Shown here piece by piece: positions 20,612-30,203 of a stretch of DNA of 64,000 nucleotides. Position 1 is the stretch's first letter; each line of letters starts with the position of its first letter. Position numbers and translations under genes: made by a program. The notes beneath the pieces are model-generated. The model saw nothing but the letters and a program-made list of their open reading frames with translations, searched no databases and had not been told where the DNA came from. The DNA is taken from assembly GCF_014203215.1 (NCBI RefSeq), contig NZ_JACHIM010000001.1:124001-188000 (forward strand), in the 5' to 3' direction. Origin of the DNA: Bartonella callosciuri. GTDB lineage: Bacteria; Pseudomonadota; Alphaproteobacteria; Rhizobiales; Rhizobiaceae.

Positions 20612-20987
20612 GGGATTTCTTTAAATGCTTACACTCTTTATAAAACCTTACGCAAACTTCGCATTGATTACTCTGAACGCCTTGTGTCGATATGGCTGAG
20701 AAATTAGGTTTGTCGATAGCGTTTCTCTCTTCTGTAGAGAGAGGCACAAAACCTGTTCCAGTAGGCATGGAAGATAAGATCATTGAACTCTTTTAGATCA
20801 AGAGACAGCTTTTCTCTTAAGAAGGGAAGCTTATGATTGCCGCAAGAGTTTCATAATCAAGCCTCCTGACTCATTGCTGCATGAAGTTGTTAGCAGATTT
20901 ATAAGAATCTTAAACGGTATGCCACGAGAGGACTTAGAAGGCTTCAAAATATTACTAGAAGCAATTTGCAAAGAATGGGCTTTGTAG
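20612..20987 (+). pseudogene. XRE-type HTH regulator ('trp' gene of a Brt pair), two frameshifts
   Basis: Three frames joined give a complete small regulator. Part one, from about 20612, contains KTLRKLRIDYSERL. Part two contains MAEKLGLSIAFLSSVERGTK, the HTH core, and KPVPVGMEDKIIEL. Part three contains LDQETAFLLRREAYDCRKSF and ends LLEAICKEWAL at TAG 20987. One shift lies near 20688-20692, the other near 20793-20798. The reading between shifts is clean, so decay is recent. In intact loci this protein is a DNA-binding regulator encoded in tandem with a Brt RNA. Confidence 0.8.
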
Positions 20988-21088
20988 AGGTATATTTAAA
21001 ATATCCTATTCCCTCACTTTAATTTACGCATCCCTCATCTTAAAAAAGATGTGAAGAATCAACAACTTAATAGCACTATAAAGTTAGA

Positions 21089-21164
<76 letters not shown>

Positions 21165-21360
21165 ATAACCATGTAGGAGGTAGCACAAACTTGTAAAAAG
21201 GAAAATAGAAAATTATGAGTTTGAGCTATATTTTTAAAAACTTATATTACAAATTAGAAAATAATCAGTTTCTTTATTGCCTTATCATCGTTATAATAAC
21301 GTTGGATGTGCTACAATTCTTCATAGAAAAGGTTAAGATAGCCATTATTTTATTATCAAT

Positions 21361-22719
21361 TCAAGAATTTGAAGAACTTGATTGGTTAGAAAGATATTTT
21401 TCTAGCCAGTGAATATTATAATTACCGTCTGCAACATCTTGATTGTTAATAAGATTACGAAAGAGAGGCAATGTAGTTTTTATTCCATCAATCACAAACT
21501 CATCTAAAGCACGCTGTAAACGCATCATGCACTCTAAACGGTTACGTCCATGAACAATCAGCTTACCAATCATGCTATCATAATAAGGAGGGATACGATA
21601 GCCTGAATAAGCAGCTGAATCAACACGGATTCCTAAACCTCCAGGTGTATGAAAATGTGTGATGGTTCCTGGTGATGGCGTAAAGTTAAGAGGATCTTCA
21701 GCATTAATACGGCATTCAATGGCATGGCCAGAGAAGCAAACATCATTTTGCGTAACTGAAAGTTTGCAGCCTGATGCGATATGAATTTGTTCATGAACTA
21801 AATCTATCCCTGTAATCGCTTCAGTTACAGGATGTTCGACTTGTAAACGCGTATTCATCTCAATAAAATAAAATTCGCCATTTTCATAAAGAAACTCGAT
21901 GGTACCCGCTCCACGATATCCAAGTTGGGCACAGGCATTTGCGACAATATCACCAATTTTTTTCCGTTCAGTTTCATTAAGTGCAGGCGACGTCGCCTCT
22001 TCCCATACTTTTTGATGACGCCGTTGAAGTGAACAATCACGTTCTCCTAGATGAACAGCATTTCCTGTTCCATCACCAATAACTTGAATTTCAATATGGC
22101 GGGGCTTTTCTAGATATTTTTCAATATAAACTGAATCATCACCAAAAGCTGCTCCTGCTTCTGAACGGGTGGTTTTGAGAGCTATAGAAAGTTCTTGCTC
22201 AGAATGAACAACTCTCATACCGCGTCCACCACCACCAGCAGAAGCTTTAATGATAACTGGGTAACCAATTTCACGAGCACTGCGTAAAGCCTCTGTTTCT
22301 TCAGTGATAGCTCCATCTGAACCAGGAACTACAGGAATTCCAAGTTTTTTAGCGGTTTTCTTTGCTTCGATTTTATCGCCCATAATTCGAATATGTGCAG
22401 CCGTTGGCCCTATGAATGTAATATCATGCGCTTCTAGGACATCTGCAAACTTTGCATTTTCAGAAAGAAAGCCATAGCCTGGATGAACAGCATCAGCTCC
22501 AGTAATTTCGCATGCAGCAATAATTTGCTGAACACTCAAATAAGAATCACGTACCGGAGGAGGGCCAATACAGACACTTTCGTCAGAAAGCCGAACATGC
22601 ATTGCATCAGTGTCAGCAGTTGAGTGGACAGCTACAGTTTTTATCCCAAGCTCTTTGCAGGCTCGTAGAACGCGAAGAGCAATTTCTCCCCGATTAGCAA
22701 TGAGGATTTTTCGAATCAT
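21361..22719 (-). CDS. accC: Acetyl-CoA carboxylase biotin carboxylase subunit
   Basis: 452 residues. ATP-grasp enzyme that carboxylates biotin on AccB, the first step of fatty acid synthesis. Clear motifs: [20 protein letters not shown], the glycine-rich lid [28 protein letters not shown] and [13 protein letters not shown]-like ([14 protein letters not shown]). ATG 22719 is preceded by GAGGGG. The C-terminus ends in a short serine tail SNQSSSSNS. It follows accB after 14 bases. Confidence 0.97.
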   Translation of the reverse strand: MIRKILIANRGEIALRVLRACKELGIKTVAVHSTADTDAMHVRLSDESVCIGPPPVRDSYLSVQQIIAACEITGADAVHPGYGFLSENAKFADVLEAHDITFIGPTAAHIRIMGDKIEAKKTAKKLGIPVVPGSDGAITEETEALRSAREIGYPVIIKASAGGGGRGMRVVHSEQELSIALKTTRSEAGAAFGDDSVYIEKYLEKPRHIEIQVIGDGTGNAVHLGERDCSLQRRHQKVWEEATSPALNETERKKIGDIVANACAQLGYRGAGTIEFLYENGEFYFIEMNTRLQVEHPVTEAITGIDLVHEQIHIASGCKLSVTQNDVCFSGHAIECRINAEDPLNFTPSPGTITHFHTPGGLGIRVDSAAYSGYRIPPYYDSMIGKLIVHGRNRLECMMRLQRALDEFVIDGIKTTLPLFRNLINNQDVADGNYNIHWLEKYLSNQSSSSNS

Positions 22720-22733
22720 AGTTGCCCCTCGCT

Positions 22734-23219
22734 TTATTCAACAACAATAAGTGGTTCACCAAACTCAACAGGCTGGCTATCTTGAACAAGAATGGCAGTT
22801 ACTGTGCCTGAGCGTGGCGATGGGATTTGATTCATCGTTTTCATCGCTTCAATGATAAGCAACGTTTGTCCTTCAGAAACATTTTTTCCTACTTCTACAA
22901 AAGATTCTGCACCTGGTGAAGGTGCAAGATATGCGGTACCAACCATTGGAGAGGTTATGGTATTTTTTGATTTATCTTCCTGTGCTGGAGCTTCAGTTGT
23001 TGGAGCTGAGGGAGGAAGAACAGTAGGAGTAGAAACAGGTGCATAAATTGTTTGTTCGGGAGTGACTGAGGTGTTTTGACGTGATACACAAATACGAAGT
23101 CCACCTTGTTCAAGTTCAATATTTGTTAAATTGGTATCATTCAAAATTTCAGCAAGGTCGCGGATAATTTTTGTATTAATTGCGGTAAGCTTTTCCGCGT
23201 CTATTTTTTTGCTTGCCAT
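22734..23219 (-). CDS. accB: Acetyl-CoA carboxylase biotin carboxyl carrier protein
   Basis: 161 residues when started at ATG 23219 ([11 protein letters not shown]), which has GGAG upstream; an in-frame start 39 bases earlier adds residues not found in the family. A Pro/Ala/Thr-rich linker (about 55-90) joins the N-terminal helix region to the biotinyl domain with the modified Lys in [11 protein letters not shown]. It forms an operon with accC. The aroQ gene often found upstream is absent here. Confidence 0.96.
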   Translation of the reverse strand: MASKKIDAEKLTAINTKIIRDLAEILNDTNLTNIELEQGGLRICVSRQNTSVTPEQTIYAPVSTPTVLPPSAPTTEAPAQEDKSKNTITSPMVGTAYLAPSPGAESFVEVGKNVSEGQTLLIIEAMKTMNQIPSPRSGTVTAILVQDSQPVEFGEPLIVVE

Positions 23220-23456
23220 TTTATTTCTAACTCCTTGATCAATAAAGATCGTCATCATTTAATTCTTCTGACTGAATATCTCTAGACTCGGGATGATCTT
23301 TTTTGAGGATTCTATTAAAACTTATTTACTTTTGAGAATTACACTTTGCAATTTAAAACTAATATCTACTACGCGAGATTGCACTTATAAGCCGCTTATA
23401 AAAAAAGAGAAAGCATAAAATCAATTAATTTACGCTTATTCTTCATAAAAAAATAT

Positions 23457-24329
23457 TTATTGCATATTGTTTAATGCTTTTTTTAAAATATCTTGGTCTA
23501 CGACTCCGATGAACACTTTATCACCAATGATATAAGAAGGTGTGCCTGTAATATCAAGTTCAGAGGCAATTTGAATATTTTTTTTAAAGGAGTTTTTGAG
23601 GCTAGCATTTTTTATTGCATTGCGCAGATTATTTTCATCTGCTCCCAATGAAACTGCTATTTTTATAGCTTTAGCCTCATTAGCGCGACTCTTATTACTT
23701 AAAAGCGCTTTATGAAATCGAGGATATTTCTCTGGAAATTGTTTTCGAAAAGCAGTGGCAATAGTATGCGCTGCCACAGAATCATGTCCTAAAATTGGTA
23801 AATCTTTAATAATAACCCGGAGGTCTGGGAATTCTTTTATTAAATTTTCTATATATGAATAGGACACCTTACAATATCCACAATTGTAATCAAAAAAATT
23901 AACAAGGACTTTTTTACCATTTGGATTCCCCAAAACAGCATCATGAGAAGAGTGAAAAATTTCTTTTTTTAATGCATTAATGATTGAAGCTTGTTTTTGG
24001 GCTTTTTGTTCAATTTGTTTTTCGAACTTTTCTTGAAGGGTAAGCTGCATTTCAATCATAATTTCTGGATGAGTAAGTAAATAATCTCTTACAATTTTTT
24101 GAATATTGTGATCATCGATCCGTGGTGTGATCCTTTCTTTAAGCTTAGATAAAAAAGCAGGATCTTCCAGAAGTTGTGTCTTAAGGTTTTCTAAGCTTAA
24201 AGAATTTCTTGTATTCTCATTTGATGTTGCGTTTGATAAAGAAGATGAAAAAATTAAAGCACCCAACATAATTGTTGCTAAAAATTTTGCAATGAACGTT
24301 ATTTTTGAATATTGAAACTTATGGGTCAT
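23457..24329 (-). CDS. DsbA-family thiol:disulfide oxidoreductase
   Basis: 290 residues. An N-terminal hydrophobic segment (about 12-35, ending SSSLSNATS) is a likely Sec signal. A helical region (about 45-125) precedes a thioredoxin fold with active site NYNCGYCKVSYSYI and the cis-proline strand ITGTPSYIIGDKVF. The CGYC site and the long N-terminal region resemble the ScsC/BdbD-like branch common in Rhizobiales. I infer disulfide oxidation or isomerisation of periplasmic proteins. It stands alone, divergent from glpD. Confidence 0.87.
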   Translation of the reverse strand: MTHKFQYSKITFIAKFLATIMLGALIFSSSLSNATSNENTRNSLSLENLKTQLLEDPAFLSKLKERITPRIDDHNIQKIVRDYLLTHPEIMIEMQLTLQEKFEKQIEQKAQKQASIINALKKEIFHSSHDAVLGNPNGKKVLVNFFDYNCGYCKVSYSYIENLIKEFPDLRVIIKDLPILGHDSVAAHTIATAFRKQFPEKYPRFHKALLSNKSRANEAKAIKIAVSLGADENNLRNAIKNASLKNSFKKNIQIASELDITGTPSYIIGDKVFIGVVDQDILKKALNNMQ

Positions 24330-24682
24330 TTATATGCATTCATATTTTCACTGTAATGTTGGTAAGACTATATGAAAACTTTTTCTCATTTGCAATAAAG
24401 CATTTACAGTAGCATATCTCAGTTGATTGTAGAAAAAATTCATTTTTTCTACAAAAATTTTATATGATGGATATTTTGCAGTGATTATGTTTTTTATAGT
24501 TAAATTTTTTCTTTGTTTTATAAAGCCTTCTTTTTATTTATGCTGATATCAAAGGCCCTTTGAGGCATATTTATTGTGAAATATAAAGAACGTTGATATC
24601 CAATTGAAAGCATTTTTATTAACTTGCTGTTGCTTTATTATGTACAGTGAAACAAACTCAATACAATATGAAAAGTAATATT
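24330..24682 (+). other. Divergent promoter region dsbA-like/glpD
   Basis: 353 bases, AT-rich. It must carry the promoters of both flanking divergent genes. I see no convincing operator palindrome or structured RNA. Confidence 0.4.
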
Positions 24683-26215
24683 ATGAAAACCACAATACAT
24701 TATGACCTGTTTATCATTGGTGGAGGGATAAACGGATGTGGACTAGCAAGAGATGCTGCTGGACGCGGATTTAAAGTAGGATTGGCGGAGATGAATGATC
24801 TTGCCTCGGGGACATCAAATGCATCAACAAAGCTTATTCATGGTGGTCTTCGTTATCTTGAACACTATGAGTTCAGGCTTGTTCGTGAAGCATTAAAAGA
24901 ACGCGAGATCATTTGGCGTATGGCTCCACATATTGTACGTCCTTTGCGCTTTCTTCTTCCTTATCATAAAGCGTTGCGTCCTGCTTGGATGTTGCGTTTT
25001 GGACTTTTCATTTATGATTATTTGGGGAACTGGAATCAAAAATTGTGGCGCAGTAAAACGGTTAATTTTTCAAAAGAATTTTGTTCTATACTTAAAGATG
25101 AATATCAGAGAGGTTTTGAATATTCTGATGCAATAGTAGATGATGTCCGTTTGGTAATTGCTAATGCTCGTGATGCAGAAAAGCGGGGAGCTGATATAAA
25201 AGTAAGGACAGAAGTTCTGTCTTTAAAGAGAGAAGATAAGAAATGGCTTATGATTCTTCGAGACAAATTAAGTGATAAAGAATATTTCGTCACGGCTTCT
25301 TATGTAGCAAATATGACGGGTCCTTGGATTAATCGTATTCTGGAAAACGTATTAGACTGTAAAGAACCTCCATCTGTACGACTTGTTAAGGGATCTCATA
25401 TTCTGGTTCCTAAGCTTTATACCCACGATCGCGCATATATTTTTCAAAATGCTGATGGACGTATTATATTTTCTATTCCGTATCAAGAAGAGTTTACGTT
25501 GCTAGGAACAACAGATTGTGATTATCAGGGTGATCCTGCTGAGGCTCGTATTACTGATGCAGAGATTGATTATATTTGCAAAGCAGCGAATGAGTATTTT
25601 ATAGAACCGGTCTTACGGGAAAATATTGTCTGGACTTACTCTGGTGTTCGCCCGCTTTATGATGACGGAGCTTTAAAAGCACAGGAAATTACGCGTGATT
25701 ATGTTCTGAAAGAAATGGGCATTGAAAGTGTGCCACGGATTCTTAATCTTTATGGTGGTAAGATTACAACTTATCGCAAATTAGCAGAAGATGCGATGAA
25801 ATTTGTTGAAAAAGCCCTTGGTGTAAGGGGAGCGCCGTGGACAAAAAACTCAGCACTTCCTGGCGGTGACTTTGCATATAATAAGCTCAATAAAATTGAA
25901 AATAAGATCGCTCTTTTGATGCCAGATTTAGATGTTTTTACATCCCGTAGGCTTGCACGGTCTTATGGTTCCGAGGCACTGATAATATTTGCAAATGGTA
26001 AAGCAGATAGAGGAAAGGATTTTGGACATGGACTTTATGAAGTAGAAGTAAAATGGTTAATGGAAAAAGAATGGGCTAAAACATATGAAGATGTGTTATG
26101 GCGCCGTTCAAAGCTTGGACTTTTGTTTGATAAGCAAGAGGTTAATGCTCTTTCTACTTATATGCAAAACCAAAAAGGCATCAAAAAAAATCATGATAAA
26201 CCAGCTTTACAGTAG
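24683..26215 (+). CDS. glpD: Glycerol-3-phosphate dehydrogenase (aerobic, FAD)
   Basis: 510 residues from ATG 24683 (MKTTIHYDLFIIGGG). In-frame starts at GTG 24647 and ATG 24668 exist, but none has a strong ribosome binding site; I chose the family N-terminus. The FAD dinucleotide-binding motif IGGGINGCGLARDAAGRG is followed by ASTKLIHGGLRYLEHYEF and the later GGKITTYRKLAEDA, all diagnostic of GlpD. It passes electrons from glycerol 3-phosphate to quinone at the inner membrane. No glpFK genes are adjacent. Confidence 0.95.
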   Translation: MKTTIHYDLFIIGGGINGCGLARDAAGRGFKVGLAEMNDLASGTSNASTKLIHGGLRYLEHYEFRLVREALKEREIIWRMAPHIVRPLRFLLPYHKALRPAWMLRFGLFIYDYLGNWNQKLWRSKTVNFSKEFCSILKDEYQRGFEYSDAIVDDVRLVIANARDAEKRGADIKVRTEVLSLKREDKKWLMILRDKLSDKEYFVTASYVANMTGPWINRILENVLDCKEPPSVRLVKGSHILVPKLYTHDRAYIFQNADGRIIFSIPYQEEFTLLGTTDCDYQGDPAEARITDAEIDYICKAANEYFIEPVLRENIVWTYSGVRPLYDDGALKAQEITRDYVLKEMGIESVPRILNLYGGKITTYRKLAEDAMKFVEKALGVRGAPWTKNSALPGGDFAYNKLNKIENKIALLMPDLDVFTSRRLARSYGSEALIIFANGKADRGKDFGHGLYEVEVKWLMEKEWAKTYEDVLWRRSKLGLLFDKQEVNALSTYMQNQKGIKKNHDKPALQ

Positions 26216-26659
26216 CACTTTATAGAAAATCTATTCGTGCCAAATGAAGAAATGCCGAAGGGAAAGCAGCCATAGTAATACGAATCGTGTAACCCTTTCA
26301 TTTATTTGTTTATTGGAATAAAAATATCTTAAATACTGTGCTGAATAATTTAGAAATAAGCTTTGAAGAACAGTAAGAAAAACGATTCAAACAAACTTTT
26401 ATGTTACAATTTGATCTTTTACAGAACCAATTGCGTGATTATATATCCGCAAGTTGTTCCGTTATAAACAGTATTATAGTGTTTTTCCTTTATTAGTTTT
26501 GACAGAACTTTAGGTCTTTTGAAAAAGATAACTCGAGAGTATGTGTCTCTTATATCTTTCAGTGATAGTAAAGAGAATAAAACTTTCTGTGAAGTAGAAA
26601 AAAGTGGAGATTTTAGTATGTATGAATATGCTTCATGGTGATCTGAAAGTGATGCTCTT
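26216..26659 (+). other. Intergenic region with one copy of a dispersed repeat
   Basis: 444 bases without a gene I can support. Bases 26274-26305 resemble 28045-28076 (25 of 32 positions identical by eye), and a CGAAGGG heptamer precedes both copies. Nothing else is apparent. Confidence 0.4.
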
Positions 26660-27640
26660 ATGATATTTTATAGTCTTCCATCACCGGTAAAATTTGCGGT
26701 GGCACCGATGTTGGGCTGGACAGATCGGCATTGTAGGTTTTTTTATCGTCTTTTAACAAAAAAGGCACTACTTTATACCGAAATGATTGTAGCCGATGCT
26801 GTAATCTATGGTGTTCGTGAACAACTGTTAGCTTTGAATCATCAAGAGCATCCAATTGCATTGCAATTAGGGGGGAGTGATCCCCAAAAATTGGCAGAGG
26901 CTGCGCGAATCGCTGAAGATTTTGGTTATGACGAAATAAATCTCAATGTTGGTTGTCCATCAAGTCGTGTTCAGGCCGGGGTCTTCGGTGCTTGTTTGAT
27001 GCTCCATCCCAACATTGTAGCACAAGCTGTAGAAGCGATGAAACAAGTCGTTAGCGTACCTGTAACTGTTAAATGTCGTGTTGGTGTGGACGAGCAGGAT
27101 GAAGAATTAGCTTTAGATCTTTTAGCTGATCAAGTTTGGAATGCTGGGTGTGATGCACTTTGGGTACATGCACGCAAAGCATGGTTACAAGGATTAAGCC
27201 CGAAAGAAAATCGTGATATTCCTCCACTTAATTATGAAAGGGTTTATAAATTAAAACAGAAATATCCTCATAAATTCATTGGATTAAATGGTGGAATTAA
27301 ATCTATTTATGAGATAAAAAAGCATTTGATTTTATGTAATGCTGCTATGGTTGGTCGGCAGGTTTATCATGATCCAGCTTTGTTAAAGCATATTGATTCT
27401 GAAATATATGGTGAGCAACAGAGTGATTTTAGCGATAGTAATCTTATTGAAGCGATGTGTGATTATGCTGCTCAACATATCGCATCAGGAGGGCGTCTTG
27501 CTCATATAACACGTCACATGATTGGTTTGTTTCATAGTCGGGGTGGGGCACGTCGATGGAGACAAATATTATCAAATGATGCAATAAAAACAGATGCAAG
27601 TGTCCGTGTTTTGAAAGAAGCTTTTTCTGCTCTCACTTAA
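26660..27640 (+). CDS. dusA: tRNA-dihydrouridine synthase A
   Basis: 326 residues. FMN enzyme that reduces uridine 20/20a in the D loop of tRNA. The DusA signature APMLGWTDRHCRFFYRLL, the catalytic Cys in NLNVGCPSSRVQAG and VKCRVGVDEQD are all intact, as is GLNGGIKSI. ATG 26660 gives the usual N-terminus. It is a single gene with long spacers on both sides. Confidence 0.94.
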   Translation: MIFYSLPSPVKFAVAPMLGWTDRHCRFFYRLLTKKALLYTEMIVADAVIYGVREQLLALNHQEHPIALQLGGSDPQKLAEAARIAEDFGYDEINLNVGCPSSRVQAGVFGACLMLHPNIVAQAVEAMKQVVSVPVTVKCRVGVDEQDEELALDLLADQVWNAGCDALWVHARKAWLQGLSPKENRDIPPLNYERVYKLKQKYPHKFIGLNGGIKSIYEIKKHLILCNAAMVGRQVYHDPALLKHIDSEIYGEQQSDFSDSNLIEAMCDYAAQHIASGGRLAHITRHMIGLFHSRGGARRWRQILSNDAIKTDASVRVLKEAFSALT

Positions 27641-28646
27641 CAACAAGCTTTACAGATTAATGTATGTTGAAGAGATTTTCCCAAATTTCATTTCTGCATA
27701 AGACTTTCAGCAAACCACATTAGGGCAAAAATAGTGCGCATATATATTTTATTTCTTTCTGAAATGAGCATATAACCTAATTTGGAAAACATAAAAGTGG
27801 AAAGGTAGAAAACCAGCTTTTATCTTTTCCGTCATCTTTGAATTCGGTTTTACAACTTTTAAAAGTATCTACAGCAATATCTTTTTATTATGGTGATAAG
27901 TTATAGGGTTCATGTTTTTGTTTATCGCGTTTTTTAAGGGAGTATACCCCTTATAAAAATAGCACGCTATTTCAGGACATTCATTATTTTTAAAAAAAGA
28001 TGTTTCTTGTTACTCAAAATTTACAGTAGCATCGAAGGGTATAATATAATACCGATTGTGTAACACTATCATTTATACTTATGATGGTATAATCTGACTC
28101 CATCGTTCTATTTTCCATCCCCCAATGTTTGTGGCTATTCTTACATTTATAGACGACGGTTCATGAGAAAGATATTTACTTCTTTCTTAACCGTCTTATT
28201 GATTCATTATAAGAAGATTCATTATAAGAATAAGAGAGCTTAAAATGAGAAAATCTTACTTACACTCTGTTCGGAATTCTCATTCAGGTTGCAATGACAA
28301 TAATAAATTTCCTTCACAGCTTACTCTTTTTCTACACTTTTGAACTTTAAAAAATTGTCGCCTTTATCATGAAGAAGAGATTTGTACTCTATAGTATTTT
28401 GGTCAATACTACCTAATATAGAAAGATGCTAATAAATTAATATAATAAAATATTATAATACTTTGATGATAATATATAAAAACTTAAAATAGCCATTTGC
28501 TATAAATAATTAGAGTGCATGAATAATTTTTCTAAAAATATTTTGATCTTTTTAAAATGCAGCTTTTAAAAAACCAACAAATTATTCATATCCTGTGTAT
28601 ATGACCAGATTCTAATGACATATTGTAGATTTGAAAAGGTATCTTT
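27641..28646 (+). other. One-kilobase spacer with hairpin, short tandem repeat and tiny ORFs
   Basis: 1006 AT-rich bases. Visible elements are the second copy of the dispersed repeat (28045-28076), a hairpin at 28155-28195 (GACGGTT/AACCGTC with an inner AGAAAG/CTTTCT), and a perfect tandem duplication of a 15-mer, GATTCATTATAAGAA, at 28201-28230. Two short open frames flank them: 28125-28166 (13 codons, ending inside the hairpin) and 28245-28343 (32 residues, MRKSYLHSVRNSHSG..., with GAGAG upstream). No known gene family is recognised. Confidence 0.45.
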
Positions 28647-29636
28647 ATGACCGTTAGTCCATTTGATGATTTTCGTGCTTTATTCACGAACTTACCTGTT
28701 GCTGATGAATTTTCTGTAGCTTTGGCAAAAAAACGGCAAATAAAATTAACAAAAGCTCAAGGAGCATTAGGAAAATTGGGAGATATCGCAATTTGGTATG
28801 CAGGGTGGAGAGGTGTAGAAAAACCTGTCATAAAGCGGCCATTGGTTGCCATTTTTTCTGGAAATCATGGTATCACAGATGAAAATATTACACCTTTTCC
28901 CCAATCGATGACGCAAAAGATGGTACAAAATTTTGCTTCTGGTTGTGCTGCAATTAATCAAATTTGTATAGCTTATGATCTTGGATTGAAAATATTTGAT
29001 TTGGCACTGGAATATCCCACAATGAATATTACCAAAGATGCGGCAATGGATGAGCGTAGTGCAGCTGCTACGATGGCATTTGGAATGGAATCTATCGCTG
29101 GTGGAACAGATCTCTTGTGTATAGGTGAAATGGGAATCGGCAACACAACGATAGCTTCAGCTTTATGTTTGGCATTGTTTGGTGGAAAAGTTGAAGAATG
29201 GACAGGAAGGGGTGTGGGATCTGAAGGGGAATTCTATCAGCGTAAAATAGCAGCGATTAAGGCAGCGGTTTCGTTACATAAGGACCATTTTGATGATCCG
29301 TTTGAAATCATGCGTCGTCTAGGAGGACGTGAAATTGCTGCTATGGTTGGTGCCATTTTAGCGGCGAGAATGGAAAAAATTCCGGTTATTTTAGATGGTT
29401 TTGTAGCAACAGCAGCAGCAGCGGTACTTTATAAGATGCATCCAAGAGCTCTTGATCATACTCTTATTGGACATGTTTTTTCTGAATCGGTACATCGTAA
29501 ACTTTTAGAAAAAATTGAGAAAGAACCGCTTTTAGATCTGGGAATACGTCTTGGTGAAGGGACAGGAGCAGCTATAGCAGCTGGTATTGTCAAAGCTGCG
29601 ATTTTAACACACACACAAATGGCGATTTTCGAATAA
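28647..29636 (+). CDS. cobT: Nicotinate-nucleotide--dimethylbenzimidazole phosphoribosyltransferase
   Basis: 329 residues. CobT makes alpha-ribazole 5'-phosphate for the lower ligand of cobalamin. The motifs FSGNHGITDENITPFPQSMT, CIGEMGIGNTTIASAL and ILDGFVATAAA match the family, including its catalytic Glu region near the C-terminus (LGEGTGAAIA). AAGG lies before ATG 28647. No other cobalamin gene is in the window, so it could serve salvage, or the name may not reflect its role here. Confidence 0.88.
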   Translation: MTVSPFDDFRALFTNLPVADEFSVALAKKRQIKLTKAQGALGKLGDIAIWYAGWRGVEKPVIKRPLVAIFSGNHGITDENITPFPQSMTQKMVQNFASGCAAINQICIAYDLGLKIFDLALEYPTMNITKDAAMDERSAAATMAFGMESIAGGTDLLCIGEMGIGNTTIASALCLALFGGKVEEWTGRGVGSEGEFYQRKIAAIKAAVSLHKDHFDDPFEIMRRLGGREIAAMVGAILAARMEKIPVILDGFVATAAAAVLYKMHPRALDHTLIGHVFSESVHRKLLEKIEKEPLLDLGIRLGEGTGAAIAAGIVKAAILTHTQMAIFE

Positions 29637-29688
29637 TAAGCTTTTATCACCTAAAGGTGATAGCCTATTAAAAGATTGAAAGAATCCT

Positions 29689-30183
29689 TTAAGAGTTTTG
29701 TTCACCCGATTTTTCGTGCAACTTTATATAATTAAGTGGAAGTCCTGTTGTGTATTTTATCTGTTCGATTGCGAAAGAAGAGGAGACGTCGTGGATATTA
29801 ATTTTAGCAATTAATTTCTTATAAAAAAGATCGTAAGCTTCAATATTGGGAACGACAATACGCAATAAATAATCAATATCTCCACTCATTCGATAAAATT
29901 CAATAACTTCAGAGAATTTTCGTACAATATTTGAAAAACGTTTAAACCACATTCATGGTTGTGTGTATTCGTACGAATAGAAATAAAAACAGTGACATGT
30001 GCATTTACTTTTTCTGGGGAAAGAACCGCAACACGACGTTGAATAACACCATCTTCTTCAAGTTTTTGAATTCTGCATCAGCAAGGTGTGGTTGAAAGTC
30101 CAACTTTTTTAGCAATATCAGCGACGGAGAGTGTCACATATTTCTTGCAAAATATATAAAATTTTTCGATCAAGACGATCCAT
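29689..30183 (-). pseudogene. Lrp/AsnC family transcriptional regulator, broken by frameshifts and a stop
   Basis: Read from ATG 30183, the start MDRLDRKILYILQE is a typical AsnC N-terminus. The HTH continues in another frame as VADIAKKVGLSTTPC, where the next codon is TGA in place of the expected Trp codon, then CRIQKLEEDGVIQRRVAVLS and VTVFISIRTNTHNHE. A second shift near 29945-29955 leads to the ligand-binding C-terminal part FKRFSNIVRKFSEVIEFYRMSGDIDYLLRIVV (29689-29952, shown here only as a region). At least three lesions make a functional product unlikely. Confidence 0.87.
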
Positions 30184-30203
30184 GTTTTTTCTCAATATTC
30201 AAT

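Noticed and set aside
21215-21412. 65-codon plus-strand open frame
   Set aside because: It runs into the antisense of the accC end, has no ribosome binding site and consists of AT-rich codons.
29643-29664. TATCACC/GGTGATA hairpin after cobT as a terminator
   Set aside because: The stem is real, but no T run follows on either strand, so termination is not supported.
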